The notes under the pieces: model-generated | Told to the model about the DNA's origin: nothing | What the model saw: only the letters and a program-made list of their open reading frames with translations | The model's database searches: none | Program-made: the position numbers and the translations under genes | Assembly: GCA_964036275.1 (NCBI GenBank) | Contig: OZ038437.1 | Span: 9,815,960-9,879,959 of the forward strand | DNA from: Litoditis marina | Lineage: Eukaryota > Nematoda > Chromadorea > Rhabditida > Rhabditidae | Reading direction: 5' to 3' | DNA length: 64,000 nucleotides | In this document: positions 19,620 through 32,352 of the stretch, piece by piece | Numbering within the stretch: position 1 is the first letter of the stretch | Layout: every line of letters starts with the position of its first letter

Positions 19620-20840
19620 CCTGTTTCAACCAAAAATGACCAATATCTTCACTTCTAATTGTAAACAACAGCTTTGTACCACCCGAAAAACATACGTGAC
19701 AACTCTCAGCTCAATCCACCCACTTAATAAACTGAAAATATTAACTTTAAAACACAGAAAAGCAAAAATTCTCCCCTATCCACACTGAATAGTGTTTAGC
19801 CCTGTTTCAACCAAAAATGACCAATATCTTCACTTCTAATTGTAAACAACAACTTTCTACCACCCGAAAAACATACGTGACAGCTCTTAGCTCAATCTAC
19901 CCACTTAATAAACTGAAAATATTAATTTTAAAACACAGAAAAGCAAAAATTCTCCCCTATCCACACTGAATAGTGTTTAGCCCTGTTTCAACCAAAAATG
20001 ACCAATATCTTCACTTCTAATTGCAAACAACAACTTTCTACCACCCGAAAAACATACGTGACAGCTCTTAGCTCAATCTACCCACTTAATAAACTGAAAA
20101 TATTAATTTTAAAACACAGAAAAGCAAAAATTCTCCCCTATCCACACTGAATAGTGTTTAGCCCTGTTTCAACCAAAAATGACCAATATCTTCACTTCTA
20201 ATTGTAAACAACAACTTTCTACCACCCGAAAAACATACGTGACAGCTCTTAGCTCAATCTACCCACTTAATAAACTGAAAATATTAATTTTAAAACACAG
20301 AAAAGCAAAAATTCTCCCCTATCCACACTGAATAGTGTTTAGCCCTGTTTCAACCAAAAATGACCAATATCTTCACTTCTAATTGTAAACAACAACTTTC
20401 TACCACCCGAAAAACATACGTGACAGCTCTTAGCTCAATCTACCCACTTAATAAACTGAAAATATTAATTTTAAAACACAGAAAAGCAAAAATTCTCCCC
20501 TATCCACACTGAATAGTGTTTAGCCCTGTTTCAACCAAAAATGACCAATATCTTCACTTCTAATTGTAAACAACAACTTTCTACCACCCGAAAAACATAC
20601 GTGACAGCTCTTAGCTCAATCTACCCACTTAATAAACTGAAAATATTAATTTTAAAACACAGAAAAGCAAAAATTCTCCCCTATACACACTGAATAGTGT
20701 TTAGCCCTGTTTCAACCAAAAATGACCAATATCTTCACTTCTAATTGTAAACAACAACTTTCTACCACCCGAAAAACATACGTGACAGCTCTTAGCTCAA
20801 TCTACCCACTTAATAAACTGAAAATATTAACTTTAAAAAT
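19620..20840 (-). repeat. tRNA-less 181-bp units, block 1
   Basis: Six units in which CTCCCC (tRNA 3' end) is joined directly to TATCCACACTGAATAG of the far spacer, deleting about 131 bp including nearly all of the tRNA. Period 181 bp. The T5 terminator remnant stays. The last unit has TATACAC in place of TATCCAC and leads into a second deletion form near 20837. Confidence 0.93.
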
Positions 20841-20910
20841 CCGAAACAGGACTGTTGCAACGCGTATACCCGATCGCTGCCTGGCCCGCCCACTGAGAGC
20901 GAAATATCCA
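20832..20910 (-). repeat. Second tRNA-deletion form
   Basis: Here TTAACTTTAAAA is joined to ATCCGAAACAGGACTG, so terminator and tRNA are gone while the 5' leader (CAACGCGTATACCCGATCG) remains. The same form recurs near 22946 and 25285. Confidence 0.85.
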
Positions 20911-21079
20911 CAGTGGATAGTTTATAGCCCTGTTTCAACCAAAAATGACCAATATCTTCACTTCTAATTGTAAACAAAAAATTTCTACTACCCGAAAAAC
21001 ATATGTGACAGCTCTTAGCTCAATCTACCCACTTAATAAACTGAAAATGTTAATTTTAAAACACAGAAAAGCAAAAATT

Positions 21080-21151
21080 CTCCCCGGCCGGGAATTGAAC
21101 CCGGGTCTCGCATGTGACAGACGCGGATACTCACCACTATACTACCGAGGA
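21080..21151 (-). tRNA. tRNA-Asp(GTC) copy 2
   Basis: Consensus; anticodon 21116-21118; T5 terminator. Pair with copy 3. Confidence 0.93.
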
Positions 21152-21391
21152 TCCGAAACAGGACTATTGCAACGCGTATACCCGATCGGTGCCAGGCCCG
21201 CCCAATGAGAGCGAAATATCCACAGTGGATAGTTTATAGCCCTGTTTCAACCAAAAATGACCAATATCTTCACTTCTAATTGTAAACAACAACTTTCTAC
21301 CACCCGAAAAACATACGTGACAGCTCTTAGCTCAATCTACCCACTTAATAAACTGAAAATATTAACTTTAAAACACAGAAAAGCAAAAATT

Positions 21392-21463
21392 CTCCCCGGC
21401 CGGGAATTGAACCCGGGTCTCGCATGTGACAGACGCGGATACTCACCACTATACTACCGAGGA
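21392..21463 (-). tRNA. tRNA-Asp(GTC) copy 3
   Basis: Consensus; anticodon 21428-21430; T5 terminator. Confidence 0.93.
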
Positions 21464-21559
21464 TCCGAAACAGGACTATTGCAACGCGTATACCCGATCG
21501 GTGCCAGGCCCGCCCAATGAGAGCGAAATATCCACAGTGGATAGTTTATAGCCCTGTTT

Positions 21560-22960
21560 CAACCAAAAATGACCAATATCTTCACTTCTAATTGTAAACA
21601 ACAACTTTCTACCACCCGAAAAACATACGTGACAGCTCTTAGCTCAATCTACCCACTTAATAAACTGAAAATATTAATTTTAAAACACAGAAAAGCAAAA
21701 ATTCTCCCCTATCCACACTGAATAGTGTTTAGCCCTGTTTCAACCAAAAATGACCAATATCTTCACTTCTAATTGTGAACAACAACTTTCTACCACCCGA
21801 AAAACATACGTGACAGCTCTTAGCTCAATCTACCCACTTAATAAACTGAAAATATTAATTTTAAAACACAGAAAAGCAAAAATTCTCCCCTATCCACACT
21901 GAATAGTGTTTAGCCCTGTTTCAACCAAAAATGACCAATATCTTCACTTCTAATTGTAAACAACAACTTTCTACCACCCGAAAAACATACGTGACAGCTC
22001 TTAGCTCAATCTACCCACTTAATAAACTGAAAATATTAATTTTAAAACACAGAAAAGCAAAAATTCTCCCCTATCCACACTGAATAGTGTTTAGCCCTGT
22101 TTCAACCAAAAATGACCAATATCTTCACTTCTAATTGCAAACAACAACTTTCTACCACCCGAAAAACATACGTGACAGCTCTTAGCTCAATCTACCCACT
22201 TAATAAACTGAAAATATTAATTTTAAAACACAGAAAAGCAAAAATTCTCCCCTATCCACACTGAATAGTGTTTAGCCCTGTTTCAACCAAAAATGACCAA
22301 TATCTTCACTTCTAATTGTAAACAACAACTTTCTACCACCCGAAAAACATACGTGACAGCTCTTAGCTCAATCTACCCACTTAATAAACTGAAAATATTA
22401 ATTTTAAAACACAGAAAAGCAAAAATTCTCCCCTATCCACACTGAATAGTGTTTAGCCCTGTTTCAACCAAAAATGACCAATATCTTCACTTCTAATTGT
22501 AAACAACAACTTTCTACCACCCGAAAAACATACGTGACAGCTCTTAGCTCAATCTACCCACTTAATAAACTGAAAATATTAATTTTAAAACACAGAAAAG
22601 CAAAAATTCTCCCCTATCCACACTGAATAGTGTTTAGCCCTGTTTCAACCAAAAATGACCAATATCTTCACTTCTAATTGTAAACAACAACTTTCTACCA
22701 CCCGAAAAACATACGTGACAGCTCTTAGCTCAATCTACCCACTTAATAAACTGAAAATATTAATTTTAAAACACAGAAAAGCAAAAATTCTCCCCTATAC
22801 ACACTGAATAGTGTTTAGCCCTGTTTCAACCAAAAATGACCAATATCTTCCCTTCTAATTGTAAACAACAACTTTCTACCACCCGAAAAACATACGTGAC
22901 AGCTCTTAGCTCAATCTACCCACTTAATAAACTGAAAATATTAACTTTAAAAATCCGAAA
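21560..22960 (-). repeat. tRNA-less 181-bp units, block 2
   Basis: Seven units with the same breakpoint as block 1, again ending in a TATACAC variant and the second deletion form. The block end (20722-20967 versus 22836-23081) matches block 1 at an offset of 2,114 bp. A 40-bp duplication with an A9 run follows at 23086-23110. Confidence 0.92.
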
Positions 22961-23239
22961 CAGGACTGTTGCAACGCGTATACCCGATCGCTGCCTGGCC
23001 CGCCCACTGAGAGCGAAATATCCACAGTGGATAGTTTATAGCCCTGTTTCAACCAAAAATGACCAATATCTTCACTTCTAATTGTAAACAAAAAAAAACC
23101 AAAAATGACCAATATCTTCACTTCTAATTGTAAACAACAACTTTCTACCACCCGAAAAACATACGTGACAGCTCTTAGCTCAATCTACCCACTTAATAAA
23201 CTGAAAATATTAACTTTAAAACACAGAAAAGCAAAAATT

Positions 23240-23311
23240 CTCCCCGGCCGGGAATTGAACCCGGGTCTCGCATGTGACAGACGCGGATACTCACCACTAT
23301 ACTACCGAGGA
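23240..23311 (-). tRNA. tRNA-Asp(GTC) copy 4
   Basis: Consensus; anticodon 23276-23278; T5 terminator. Matches copy 2 at 2,160 bp. Confidence 0.93.
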
Positions 23312-23551
23312 TCCGAAACAGGACTATTGCAACGCGTATACCCGATCGGTGCCAGGCCCGCCCAATGAGAGCGAAATATCCACAGTGGATAGTTTCTAGT
23401 TCTGTTTCAATCAAAATTGACCAATATATTCACTTCTAATTGTAAACAACAACTTTCTACCACCCGAAAAACATACGTGACAGCTCTTAGCTCAATCTAC
23501 CCACTTAATAAACTGAAAATATTAACTTTAAAACACAGAAAAGCAAAAATT

Positions 23552-23623
23552 CTCCCCGGCCGGGAATTGAACCCGGGTCTCGCATGTGACAGACGCGGAT
23601 ACTCACCACTATACTACCGAGGA
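23552..23623 (-). tRNA. tRNA-Asp(GTC) copy 5
   Basis: Consensus; anticodon 23588-23590; T5. Followed by block 3 of tRNA-less units. Confidence 0.93.
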
Positions 23624-23699
23624 TCCGAAACAGGACTATTGCAACGCGTATACCCGATCGGTGCCAGGCCCGCCCACTGAGAGCGAAATAACCACAGGG

Positions 23700-25390
23700 G
23701 ATAGTTTATAGCCCTGTTTCAACCAAAAATGACCAATATCTTCACTTCTAATTGTAAACAACAACTTTCTACCACCCGAAAAACATACGTGACAGCTCTT
23801 AGCTCAATCTACCCACTTAATAAACTGAAAATATTAATTTTAAAACACAGAAAAGCAAAAATTCTCCCCTATCCACACTGAATAGTGTTTAGCCCTGTTT
23901 CAACCAAAAATAACCAATATCTTCACTTCTAATTGTAAACAACAACTTTCTACCACCCGAAAAACATACGTGACAGCTCTTAGCTCAATCTACCCACTTA
24001 ATAAACTGAAAATATTAATTTTAAAACACAGAAAAGCAAAAATTCTCCCCTATCCACACTGAATAGTGTTTAGCCCTGTTTCAACCAAAAATGACCAATA
24101 TCTTCACTTCTAATTGTAAACAACAACTTTCTACCACCCGAAAAACATACGTGACAGCTCTTAGCTCAATCTACCCACTTAATAAACTGAAAATATTAAT
24201 TTTAAAACACAGAAAAGCAAAAATTCTCCCCTATCCACACTGAATAGTGTTTAGCCCTGTTTCAACCAAAAATGACCAATATCTTCACTTCTAATTGTAA
24301 ACAACAACTTTCTACCACCCGAAAAACATACGTGACAGCTCTTAGCTCAATCTACCCACTTAATAAACTGAAAATATTAATTTTAAAACACAGAAAAGCA
24401 AAAATTCTCCCCTATCCACACTGAATAGTGTTTAGCCCTGTTTCAACCAAAAATGACCAATATCTTCACTTCTAATTGTAAACAACAACTTTCTACCACC
24501 CGAAAAACATACGTGACAGCTCTTAGCTCAATCTACCCACTTAATAAACTGAAAATATTAATTTTAAAACACAGAAAAGCAAAAATTCTCCCCTATACAC
24601 ACTGAATAGTGTTTAGCCCTGTTTCAACCAAAAATGACCAATATCTTCACTTCTAATTGTAAACAACAACTTTCTACCACCCGAAAAACATACGTGACAG
24701 CTCTTAGCTCAATCTACCCACTTAATAAACTGAAAATATTAATTTTAAAACACAGAAAAGCAAAAATTCTCCCCTATCCACACTGAATAGTGTTTAGCCC
24801 TGTTTCAACCAAAAATGACCAATATCTTCACTTCTAATTGTAAACAACAACTTTCTACCACCCGAAAAACATACGTGACAGCTCTTAGCTCAATCTACCC
24901 ACTTAATAAACTGAAAATATTAATTTTAAAACACAGAAAAGCAAAAATTCTCCCCTATCCACACTGAATAGTGTTTAGCCCTGTTTCAACCAAAAATGAC
25001 CAATATCTTCACTTCTAATTGTAAACAACAACTTTCTACCACCCGAAAAACATACGTGACAGCTCTTAGCTCAATCTACCCACTTAATAAACTGAAAATA
25101 TTAATTTTAAAACACAGAAAAGCAAAAATTCTCCCCTATACACACTGAATAGTGTTTAGCCCTGTTTCAACCAAAAATGACCAATATCTTCACTTCTAAT
25201 TGTAAACAACTACTTTCTACCACCCGAAAAACATACGTGACAGCTCTTAGCTCAATCTACCCACTTAATAAACTGAAAATATTAACTTTAAAAATCCGAA
25301 TCAGGACTATTGCAACGCGTATACCCGATCGGTGCCAGGCCCGCCCAATGAGAGCGAAATATACACACTGAATAGTTTCTAGTTCTGTTT
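23700..25390 (-). repeat. tRNA-less 181-bp units, block 3
   Basis: Eight units of the same type, with TATACAC variants at the fifth and eighth, then the second deletion form near 25285. One further tRNA-less unit of a slightly different spacer type follows near 25538. Confidence 0.92.
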
Positions 25391-25708
25391 CAATCAAAAT
25401 TGACCAATAGATTCACTTCTAATTGTAAACAACAACTTTCTACCACCCGAAAAACATACGTGACAACTCTTAGCTCAATCTACCCACTTAATAAACTGAA
25501 AATGTTAATTTTGAAACACAGAAAAGCAAAAATTCTCCCCTATCCACACTGAATAGTGTTTAGCCCTGTTTCAACCAAAAATGACCAAAATCTCCACTTC
25601 TAATTGTAAACAATAGCTTTGTACCACCCGAAAAACATATGTGACAGCTCTATCTACCCACTTAATAAACTGAAAATGTTAATTTTAAAACACAGAAAAG
25701 CAAAAATT

Positions 25709-25780
25709 CTCCCCGGCCGGGAATTGAACCCGGGTCTCGCATGTGACAGACGCGGATACTCACCACTATACTACCGAGGA
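25709..25780 (-). tRNA. tRNA-Asp(GTC) copy 6
   Basis: Consensus; anticodon 25745-25747; T5. First of the dense array. Confidence 0.93.
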
Positions 25781-26020
25781 TCCGAAATAGGACTGTTGCA
25801 ACGCGTATACCCGATCGCTGCCAGGCCCGCCCAATGAGAGCGAAATATGCACACTGAATAGTTTCTAGTTCTGTTTCAATCAAAATTGACCAATATATTC
25901 ACTTCTAATTGTAAACAACAACTTTCTACCACCCGAAAAACATACGTGACAACTCTTAGCACAATCCACCCACTTTATTGACTGAAAATGTTAATTTTAA
26001 AACACAGAAAAGCAAAACTT

Positions 26021-26092
26021 CTCCCCGGCCGGGAATTGAACCCGGGTCTCGCATGTGACAGACGCGGATACTCACCACTATACTACCGAGGA
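26021..26092 (-). tRNA. tRNA-Asp(GTC) copy 7
   Basis: Consensus; anticodon 26057-26059; T4 terminator. Confidence 0.93.
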
Positions 26093-26332
26093 TCCGAAAT
26101 AGGACTGTTGCAACGCGTATACCCGATCGCTGCCAGGCCCGCCCAATGAGAGCGAAATATGCACACTGAATAGTTTCTAGTTCTGTTTCAATCAAAATTG
26201 ACCAATATATTCACTTCTAATTGTAAACAACAACTTTCTACCACCCGAAAAACATACGTGACAACTCTTAGCTCAATCCACCCACTTTAATGACTGAAAA
26301 TGTTAATTTTAAAACACAGAAAAGCAAAATTT

Positions 26333-26404
26333 CTCCCCGGCCGGGAATTGAACCCGGATCTCGCATGTGACAGACGCGGATACTCACCACTATACTACCG
26401 AGGA
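26333..26404 (-). tRNA. tRNA-Asp(GTC) copy 8, C48T
   Basis: C48 to T in the variable loop (the base facing G15). Anticodon 26369-26371. Confidence 0.85.
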
Positions 26405-26644
26405 TCCGAAATAGGACTGTTGCAACGCGTATACCCGATCGCTGCCAGGCCCGCCCAATGAGAGCGAAATATGCACACTGAATAGTTTCTAGTTCTGTTT
26501 CAATCAAAATTGACCAATATATTCACTTCTAATTGTAAACAACAACTTTCTACCACCCGAAAAACATACGTGACAACTCTTAGCTCAATCCACCCACTTT
26601 ATTGACTGAAAATGTTAATTTTAAAACACAGAAAAGCAAAACTT

Positions 26645-26716
26645 CTCCCCGGCCGGGAATTGAACCCGGGTCTCGCATGTGACAGACGCAGATACTCACC
26701 ACTATACTACCGAGGA
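26645..26716 (-). tRNA. tRNA-Asp(GTC) copy 9, C27T
   Basis: C27 to T leaves a T27-G43 wobble pair in the anticodon stem; likely tolerated. Anticodon 26681-26683. Confidence 0.88.
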
Positions 26717-26956
26717 TCCGAAATAGGACTGTTGCAACGCGTATACCCGATCGCTGCCAGGCCCGCCCAATGAGAGCGAAATATACACACTGAATAGTTT
26801 CTAGTTCTGTTTCAATCAAAATTGACCAATATATTCACTTCTAATTGTAAACAACAACTTTCTACCACCCTAAAAACATATGTGACAGCTCGTAGCTCAA
26901 TCTACCCACTTAATAAACTGAAAATGTGAATTTTGAAACACAGAAAAGCAAAAATT

Positions 26957-27028
26957 CTCCCCGGCCGGGAATTGAACCCGGGTCTCGCATGTGACAGACG
27001 CGGATACTCACCACTATACTACCGAGGA
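26957..27028 (-). tRNA. tRNA-Asp(GTC) copy 10
   Basis: Consensus; anticodon 26993-26995; T5. A tRNA-less unit separates it from copy 11. Confidence 0.93.
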
Positions 27029-27442
27029 TCCGAAATAGGACTGTTGCAACGCGTATACCCGATCGCTGCCAGGCCCGCCCAATGAGAGCGAAATATACAC
27101 ACTGAATAGTTTATAGCCCTGTTTCAACCAAAACTGACCAATATCTTCACTTCTTATTGTAAACAACAACTTTCTACCACCCGAAAAACATATGTGACAG
27201 CTCTCTGCTCAATCTACCCACTTAATAAACTGAAAATGTTAATTTTGAAACACAGAAAAGCAAAAATTTTCCCCTATCCACACTGAATAGTGTTTAGCCC
27301 TGTTTCAACCAAAAATGACCAAAATCTCCACTTCTAATTGTAAACAATAGCTTTGTACCACCCGAAAAACATATGTGACAGCTCTATCCACCCACTTTAT
27401 TGACTGAAAATGTTAATTTTAAAACACAGAAAAGCAAAACTT

Positions 27443-27514
27443 CTCCCCGGCCGGGAATTGAACCCGGGTCTCGCATGTGACAGACGCGGATACTCACCAC
27501 TATAATACCGTGGA
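27443..27514 (-). tRNA. tRNA-Asp(GTC) copy 11, T4A G10T
   Basis: T4A replaces the 4-69 wobble by an A-G mismatch; G10T breaks the A-box G and the 10-25 pair. Probably weak or dead. Confidence 0.6.
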
Positions 27515-27764
27515 TCCGAAATAGGACTGTTGCAACGCGTATACCCGATCGGTGCCAGGCCCGCCTAATGAGAGCGAAATATACACACTGAATAGTTTCT
27601 AGTTCTGTTTCAATCAAAATTGACCAATATATTCACTTCTAATTGTAAACAACAACTTTCTACCACCCGAAAAACATACGTGACAACTCTTAGCTCAATC
27701 CACCCACTTTATTGACTGAAAATGTTAATTTTAGTTAATTTTAAAACACAGAAAAGCAAAACTT

Positions 27765-27836
27765 CTCCCCGGCCGGGAATTGAACCCGGGTCTCGCATGT
27801 GACAGACGCGGATACTCACCACTATACTACCGAGGA
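27765..27836 (-). tRNA. tRNA-Asp(GTC) copy 12
   Basis: Consensus; a 10-bp TTAGTTAATT duplication lies in its 3' trailer region. Confidence 0.93.
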
Positions 27837-28076
27837 TCCGAAATAGGACTGTTGCAACGCGTATACCCGATCGCTGCCAGGCCCGCCCAATGAGAGCGAA
27901 ATATGCACACTGAATAGTTTCTAGTTCTGTTTCAATCAAAATTGACCAATATATTCACTTCTAATTGTAAACAACAACTTTCTACCACCCGAAAAACATA
28001 CGTGACAACTCTTAGCTCTATCTACCCACTTAATAAACCGAAAATGTTAATTTTAAAACACAGAAAAGCAAAAATT

Positions 28077-28148
28077 CTCCCCGGCCGGGAATTGAACCCG
28101 GGTCTCGCATGTGACAGACGCGGATACTCACCACTATACTACCGAGGA
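28077..28148 (-). tRNA. tRNA-Asp(GTC) copy 13
   Basis: Consensus; anticodon 28113-28115; T5. Confidence 0.93.
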
Positions 28149-28388
28149 TCCGAAATAGGACTGTTGCAACGCGTATACCCGATCGCTGCCAGGCCCGCCC
28201 AATGAGAGCGAAATATGCACACTGAATAGTTCCTAGTTCTGTTTCAATCAAAATTGACCAATATGTTCACTTCTAATTGTAAACAACAACTTTCTACCAC
28301 CCGAAAAACATACGTGACAACTCTTAGCTCAATCCACCCACTTTATTGACTGAAAATGTTAATTTTAAAACACAGAAAAGCAAAACTT

Positions 28389-28460
28389 CTCCCCGGCCGG
28401 GAATTGAACCCGGGTCTCGCATGTGACAGACGCGGATACTCACCACTATACTACCGAGGA
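28389..28460 (-). tRNA. tRNA-Asp(GTC) copy 14
   Basis: Consensus; leader variant GAATCAGGACTATTG. Followed by a tRNA-less unit. Confidence 0.93.
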
Positions 28461-28874
28461 TCCGAATCAGGACTATTGCAACGCGTATACCCGATCGGTG
28501 CCAGGCCCGCCCAATGAGAGCGAAATATACACACTGAATAGTTTCTAGTTCTGTTTCAATCAAAATTGACCAATAGATTCAATTCTAATTGTAAACAACA
28601 ACTTTCTACCACCCGAAAAACATACGTGACAACTCTTAGCTCAATCTACCCACTTAATAAACTGAAAATCTTAATTTTGAAACACAGAAAAGCAAAAATT
28701 CTCCCCTATCCACACTGAATAGTGTTTAGCCCTGTTTCAACCAAAAATGACCAAAATCTCCACTTCTAATTGTAAACAATAGCTTTGTACCACCCGAAAA
28801 ACATATGTGACAGCTCTATCTACCCACTTAATAAACTGAAAATGTTAATTTTAAAACACAGAAAAGCAAAAATT

Positions 28875-28946
28875 CTCCCCGGCCGGGAATTGAACCCGGG
28901 TCTCGCATGTGACAGACGCGGATACTCACCACTATACTACCGAGGA
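28875..28946 (-). tRNA. tRNA-Asp(GTC) copy 15
   Basis: Consensus; partner of copy 6. Confidence 0.93.
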
Positions 28947-29186
28947 TCCGAAATAGGACTGTTGCAACGCGTATACCCGATCGCTGCCAGGCCCGCCCAA
29001 TGAGAGCGAAATATGCACACTGAATAGTTTCTAGTTCTGTTTCAATCAAAATTGACCAATATATTCACTTCTAATTGTAAACAACAACTTTCTACCACCC
29101 GAAAAACATACGTGACAACTCTTAGCTCAATCCACCCACTTTATTGACTGAAAATGTTAATTTTAAAACACAGAAAAGCAAAACTT

Positions 29187-29258
29187 CTCCCCGGCCGGGA
29201 ATTGAACCCGGGTCTCGCATGTGACAGACGCGGATACTCACCACTATACTACCGAGGA
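29187..29258 (-). tRNA. tRNA-Asp(GTC) copy 16
   Basis: Consensus; partner of copy 7, leader differs by one base (CTTTTGC). Confidence 0.93.
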
Positions 29259-29498
29259 TCCGAAATAGGACTTTTGCAACGCGTATACCCGATCGCTGCC
29301 AGGCCCGCCCAATGAGAGCGAAATATGCACACTGAATAGTTTCTAGTTCTGTTTCAATCAAAATTGACCAATATATTCACTTCTAATTGTAAACAACAAC
29401 TTTCTACCACCCGAAAAACATACGTGACAACTCTTAGCTCAATCCACCCACTTTAATGACTGAAAATGTTAATTTTAAAACACAGAAAAGCAAAATTT

Positions 29499-29570
29499 CT
29501 CCCCGGCCGGGAATTGAACCCGGATCTCGCATGTGACAGACGCGGATACTCACCACTATACTACCGAGGA
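29499..29570 (-). tRNA. tRNA-Asp(GTC) copy 17, C48T
   Basis: Partner of copy 8 with the same variable-loop change. Confidence 0.85.
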
Positions 29571-29810
29571 TCCGAAATAGGACTGTTGCAACGCGTATAC
29601 CCGATCGCTGCCAGGCCCGCCCAATGAGAGCGAAATATGCACACTGAATAGTTTCTAGTTCTGTTTCAATCAAAATTGACCAATATATTCACTTCTAATT
29701 GTAAACAACAACTTTCTACCACCCGAAAAACATACGTGACAACTCTTAGCTCAATCCACCCACTTTATTGACTGAAAATGTTAATTTTAAAACACAGAAA
29801 AGCAAAAATT

Positions 29811-29882
29811 CTCCCCGGCCGGGAATTGAACCCGGGTCTCGCATGTGACAGACGCAGATACTCACCACTATACTACCGAGGA
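29811..29882 (-). tRNA. tRNA-Asp(GTC) copy 18, C27T
   Basis: Partner of copy 9, but with a T5 rather than T4 terminator. Confidence 0.88.
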
Positions 29883-30122
29883 TCCGAAATAGGACTGTTG
29901 CAACGCGTATACCCGATCGCTGCCAGGCCCGCCCAATGAGAGCGAAATATACACACTGAATAGTTTCTAGTTCTGTTTCAATCAAAATTGACCAATATAT
30001 TCACTTCTAATTGTAAACAACAACTTTCTACCACCCTAAAAACATATGTGACAGCTCGTAGCTCAATCTACCCACTTAATAAACTGAAAATGTGAATTTT
30101 GAAACACAGAAAAGCAAAAATT

Positions 30123-30194
30123 CTCCCCGGCCGGGAATTGAACCCGGGTCTCGCATGTGACAGACGCGGATACTCACCACTATACTACCGAGGA
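30123..30194 (-). tRNA. tRNA-Asp(GTC) copy 19
   Basis: Consensus; partner of copy 10. Confidence 0.93.
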
Positions 30195-30608
30195 TCCGAA
30201 ATAGGACTGTTGCAACGCGTATACCCGATCGCTGCCAGGCCCGCCCAATGAGAGCGAAATATACACACTGAATAGTTTATAGCCCTGTTTCAACCAAAAC
30301 TGACCAATATCTTCACTTCTTATTGTAAACAACAACTTTCTACCACCCGAAAAACATATGTGACAGCTCTCTGCTCAATCTACCCACTTAATAAACTGAA
30401 AATGTTAATTTTGAAACACAGAAAAGCAAAAATTTTCCCCTATCCACACTGAATAGTGTTTAGCCCTGTTTCAACCAAAAATGACCAAAATCTCCACTTC
30501 TAATTGTAAACAATAGCTTTGTACCACCCGAAAAACATATGTGACAGCTCTATCCACCCACTTTATTGACTGAAAATGTTAATTTTAAAACACAGAAAAG
30601 CAAAACTT

Positions 30609-30680
30609 CTCCCCGGCCGGGAATTGAACCCGGGTCTCGCATGTGACAGACGCGGATACTCACCACTATAATACCGTGGA
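30609..30680 (-). tRNA. tRNA-Asp(GTC) copy 20, T4A G10T
   Basis: Partner of copy 11; same acceptor and A-box defects. Confidence 0.6.
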
Positions 30681-30930
30681 TCCGAAATAGGACTGTTGCA
30701 ACGCGTATACCCGATCGGTGCCAGGCCCGCCTAATGAGAGCGAAATATACACACTGAATAGTTTCTAGTTCTGTTTCAATCAAAATTGACCAATATATTC
30801 ACTTCTAATTGTAAACAACAACTTTCTACCACCCGAAAAACATACGTGACAACTCTTAGCTCAATCCACCCACTTTATTGACTGAAAATGTTAATTTTAG
30901 TTAATTTTAAAACACAGAAAAGCAAAACTT

Positions 30931-31002
30931 CTCCCCGGCCGGGAATTGAACCCGGGTCTCGCATGTGACAGACGCGGATACTCACCACTATACTACCGAG
31001 GA
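30931..31002 (-). tRNA. tRNA-Asp(GTC) copy 21
   Basis: Consensus; carries the 10-bp trailer duplication seen at copy 12. Confidence 0.93.
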
Positions 31003-31242
31003 TCCGAAATAGGACTGTTGCAACGCGTATACCCGATCGCTGCCAGGCCCGCCCAATGAGAGCGAAATATGCACACTGAATAGTTTCTAGTTCTGTTTCA
31101 ATCAAAATTGACCAATATATTCACTTCTAATTGTAAACAACAACTTTCTACCACCCGAAAAACATACGTGACAACTCTTAGCTCTATCTACCCACTTAAT
31201 AAACCGAAAATGTTAATTTTAAAACACAGAAAAGCAAAAATT

Positions 31243-31314
31243 CTCCCCGGCCGGGAATTGAACCCGGGTCTCGCATGTGACAGACGCGGATACTCACCAC
31301 TATACTACCGAGGA
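31243..31314 (-). tRNA. tRNA-Asp(GTC) copy 22
   Basis: Consensus; partner of copy 13. Confidence 0.93.
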
Positions 31315-31554
31315 TCCGAAATAGGACTGTTGCAACGCGTATACCCGATCGCTGCCAGGCCCGCCCAATGAGAGCGAAATATGCACACTGAATAGTTTCT
31401 AGTTCTGTTTCAATCAAAATTGACCAATATATTCACTTCTAATTGTAAACAACAACTTTCTACCACCCGAAAAACATACGTGACAACTCTTAGCTCAATC
31501 CACCCACTTTATTGACTGAAAATGTTAATTTTAAAACACAGAAAAGCAAAACTT

Positions 31555-31626
31555 CTCCCCGGCCGGGAATTGAACCCGGGTCTCGCATGTGACAGACGCA
31601 GATACTCACCACTATACTACCGAGGA
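31555..31626 (-). tRNA. tRNA-Asp(GTC) copy 23, C27T
   Basis: Same wobble change as copy 18, 1,744 bp away. Confidence 0.88.
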
Positions 31627-31866
31627 TCCGAAATAGGACTGTTGCAACGCGTATACCCGATCGCTGCCAGGCCCGCCCAATGAGAGCGAAATATACACAC
31701 TGAATAGTTTCTAGTTCTGTTTCAATCAAAATTGACCAATATATTCACTTCTAATTGTAAACAACAACTTTCTACCACCCTAAAAACATATGTGACAGCT
31801 CGTAGCTCAATCTACCCACTTAATAAACTGAAAATGTGAATTTTGAAACACAGAAAAGCAAAAATT

Positions 31867-31938
31867 CTCCCCGGCCGGGAATTGAACCCGGGTCTCGCAT
31901 GTGACAGACGCGGATACTCACCACTATACTACCGAGGA
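31867..31938 (-). tRNA. tRNA-Asp(GTC) copy 24
   Basis: Consensus; T5; partner of copy 19 at 1,744 bp. Confidence 0.93.
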
Positions 31939-32352
31939 TCCGAAATAGGACTGTTGCAACGCGTATACCCGATCGCTGCCAGGCCCGCCCAATGAGAGCG
32001 AAATATACACACTGAATAGTTTATAGCCCTGTTTCAACCAAAACTGACCAATATCTTCACTTCTTATTGTAAACAACAACTTTCTACCACCCGAAAAACA
32101 TATGTGACAGCTCTCTGCTCAATCTACCCACTTAATAAACTGAAAATGTTAATTTTGAAACACAGAAAAGCAAAAATTTTCCCCTATCCACACTGAATAG
32201 TGTTTAGCCCTGTTTCAACCAAAAATGACCAAAATCTCCACTTCTAATTGTAAACAATAGCTTTGTACCACCCGAAAAACATATGTGACAGCTCTATCCA
32301 CCCACTTTATTGACTGAAAATGTTAATTTTAAAACACAGAAAAGCAAAACTT

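Larger units (their letters stand above)
25709..31314 (-). repeat. Higher-order duplication, 3,166 bp
   Basis: tRNA copies 6-13 and 15-22 match one to one at an offset of 3,166 bp, including the same point variants, one tRNA-less insertion (486-bp step) and a 10-bp spacer insertion (322-bp step). Sub-blocks recur at 1,744 bp (copies 18-22 and 23-27; 31-33 and 36-38) and at 2,680 bp (copies 23-26 and 31-34). Confidence 0.9.

Noticed and set aside
26333..26404. C48T copies as a different tRNA species
   Set aside because: The anticodon and identity bases are unchanged; only the variable loop differs.
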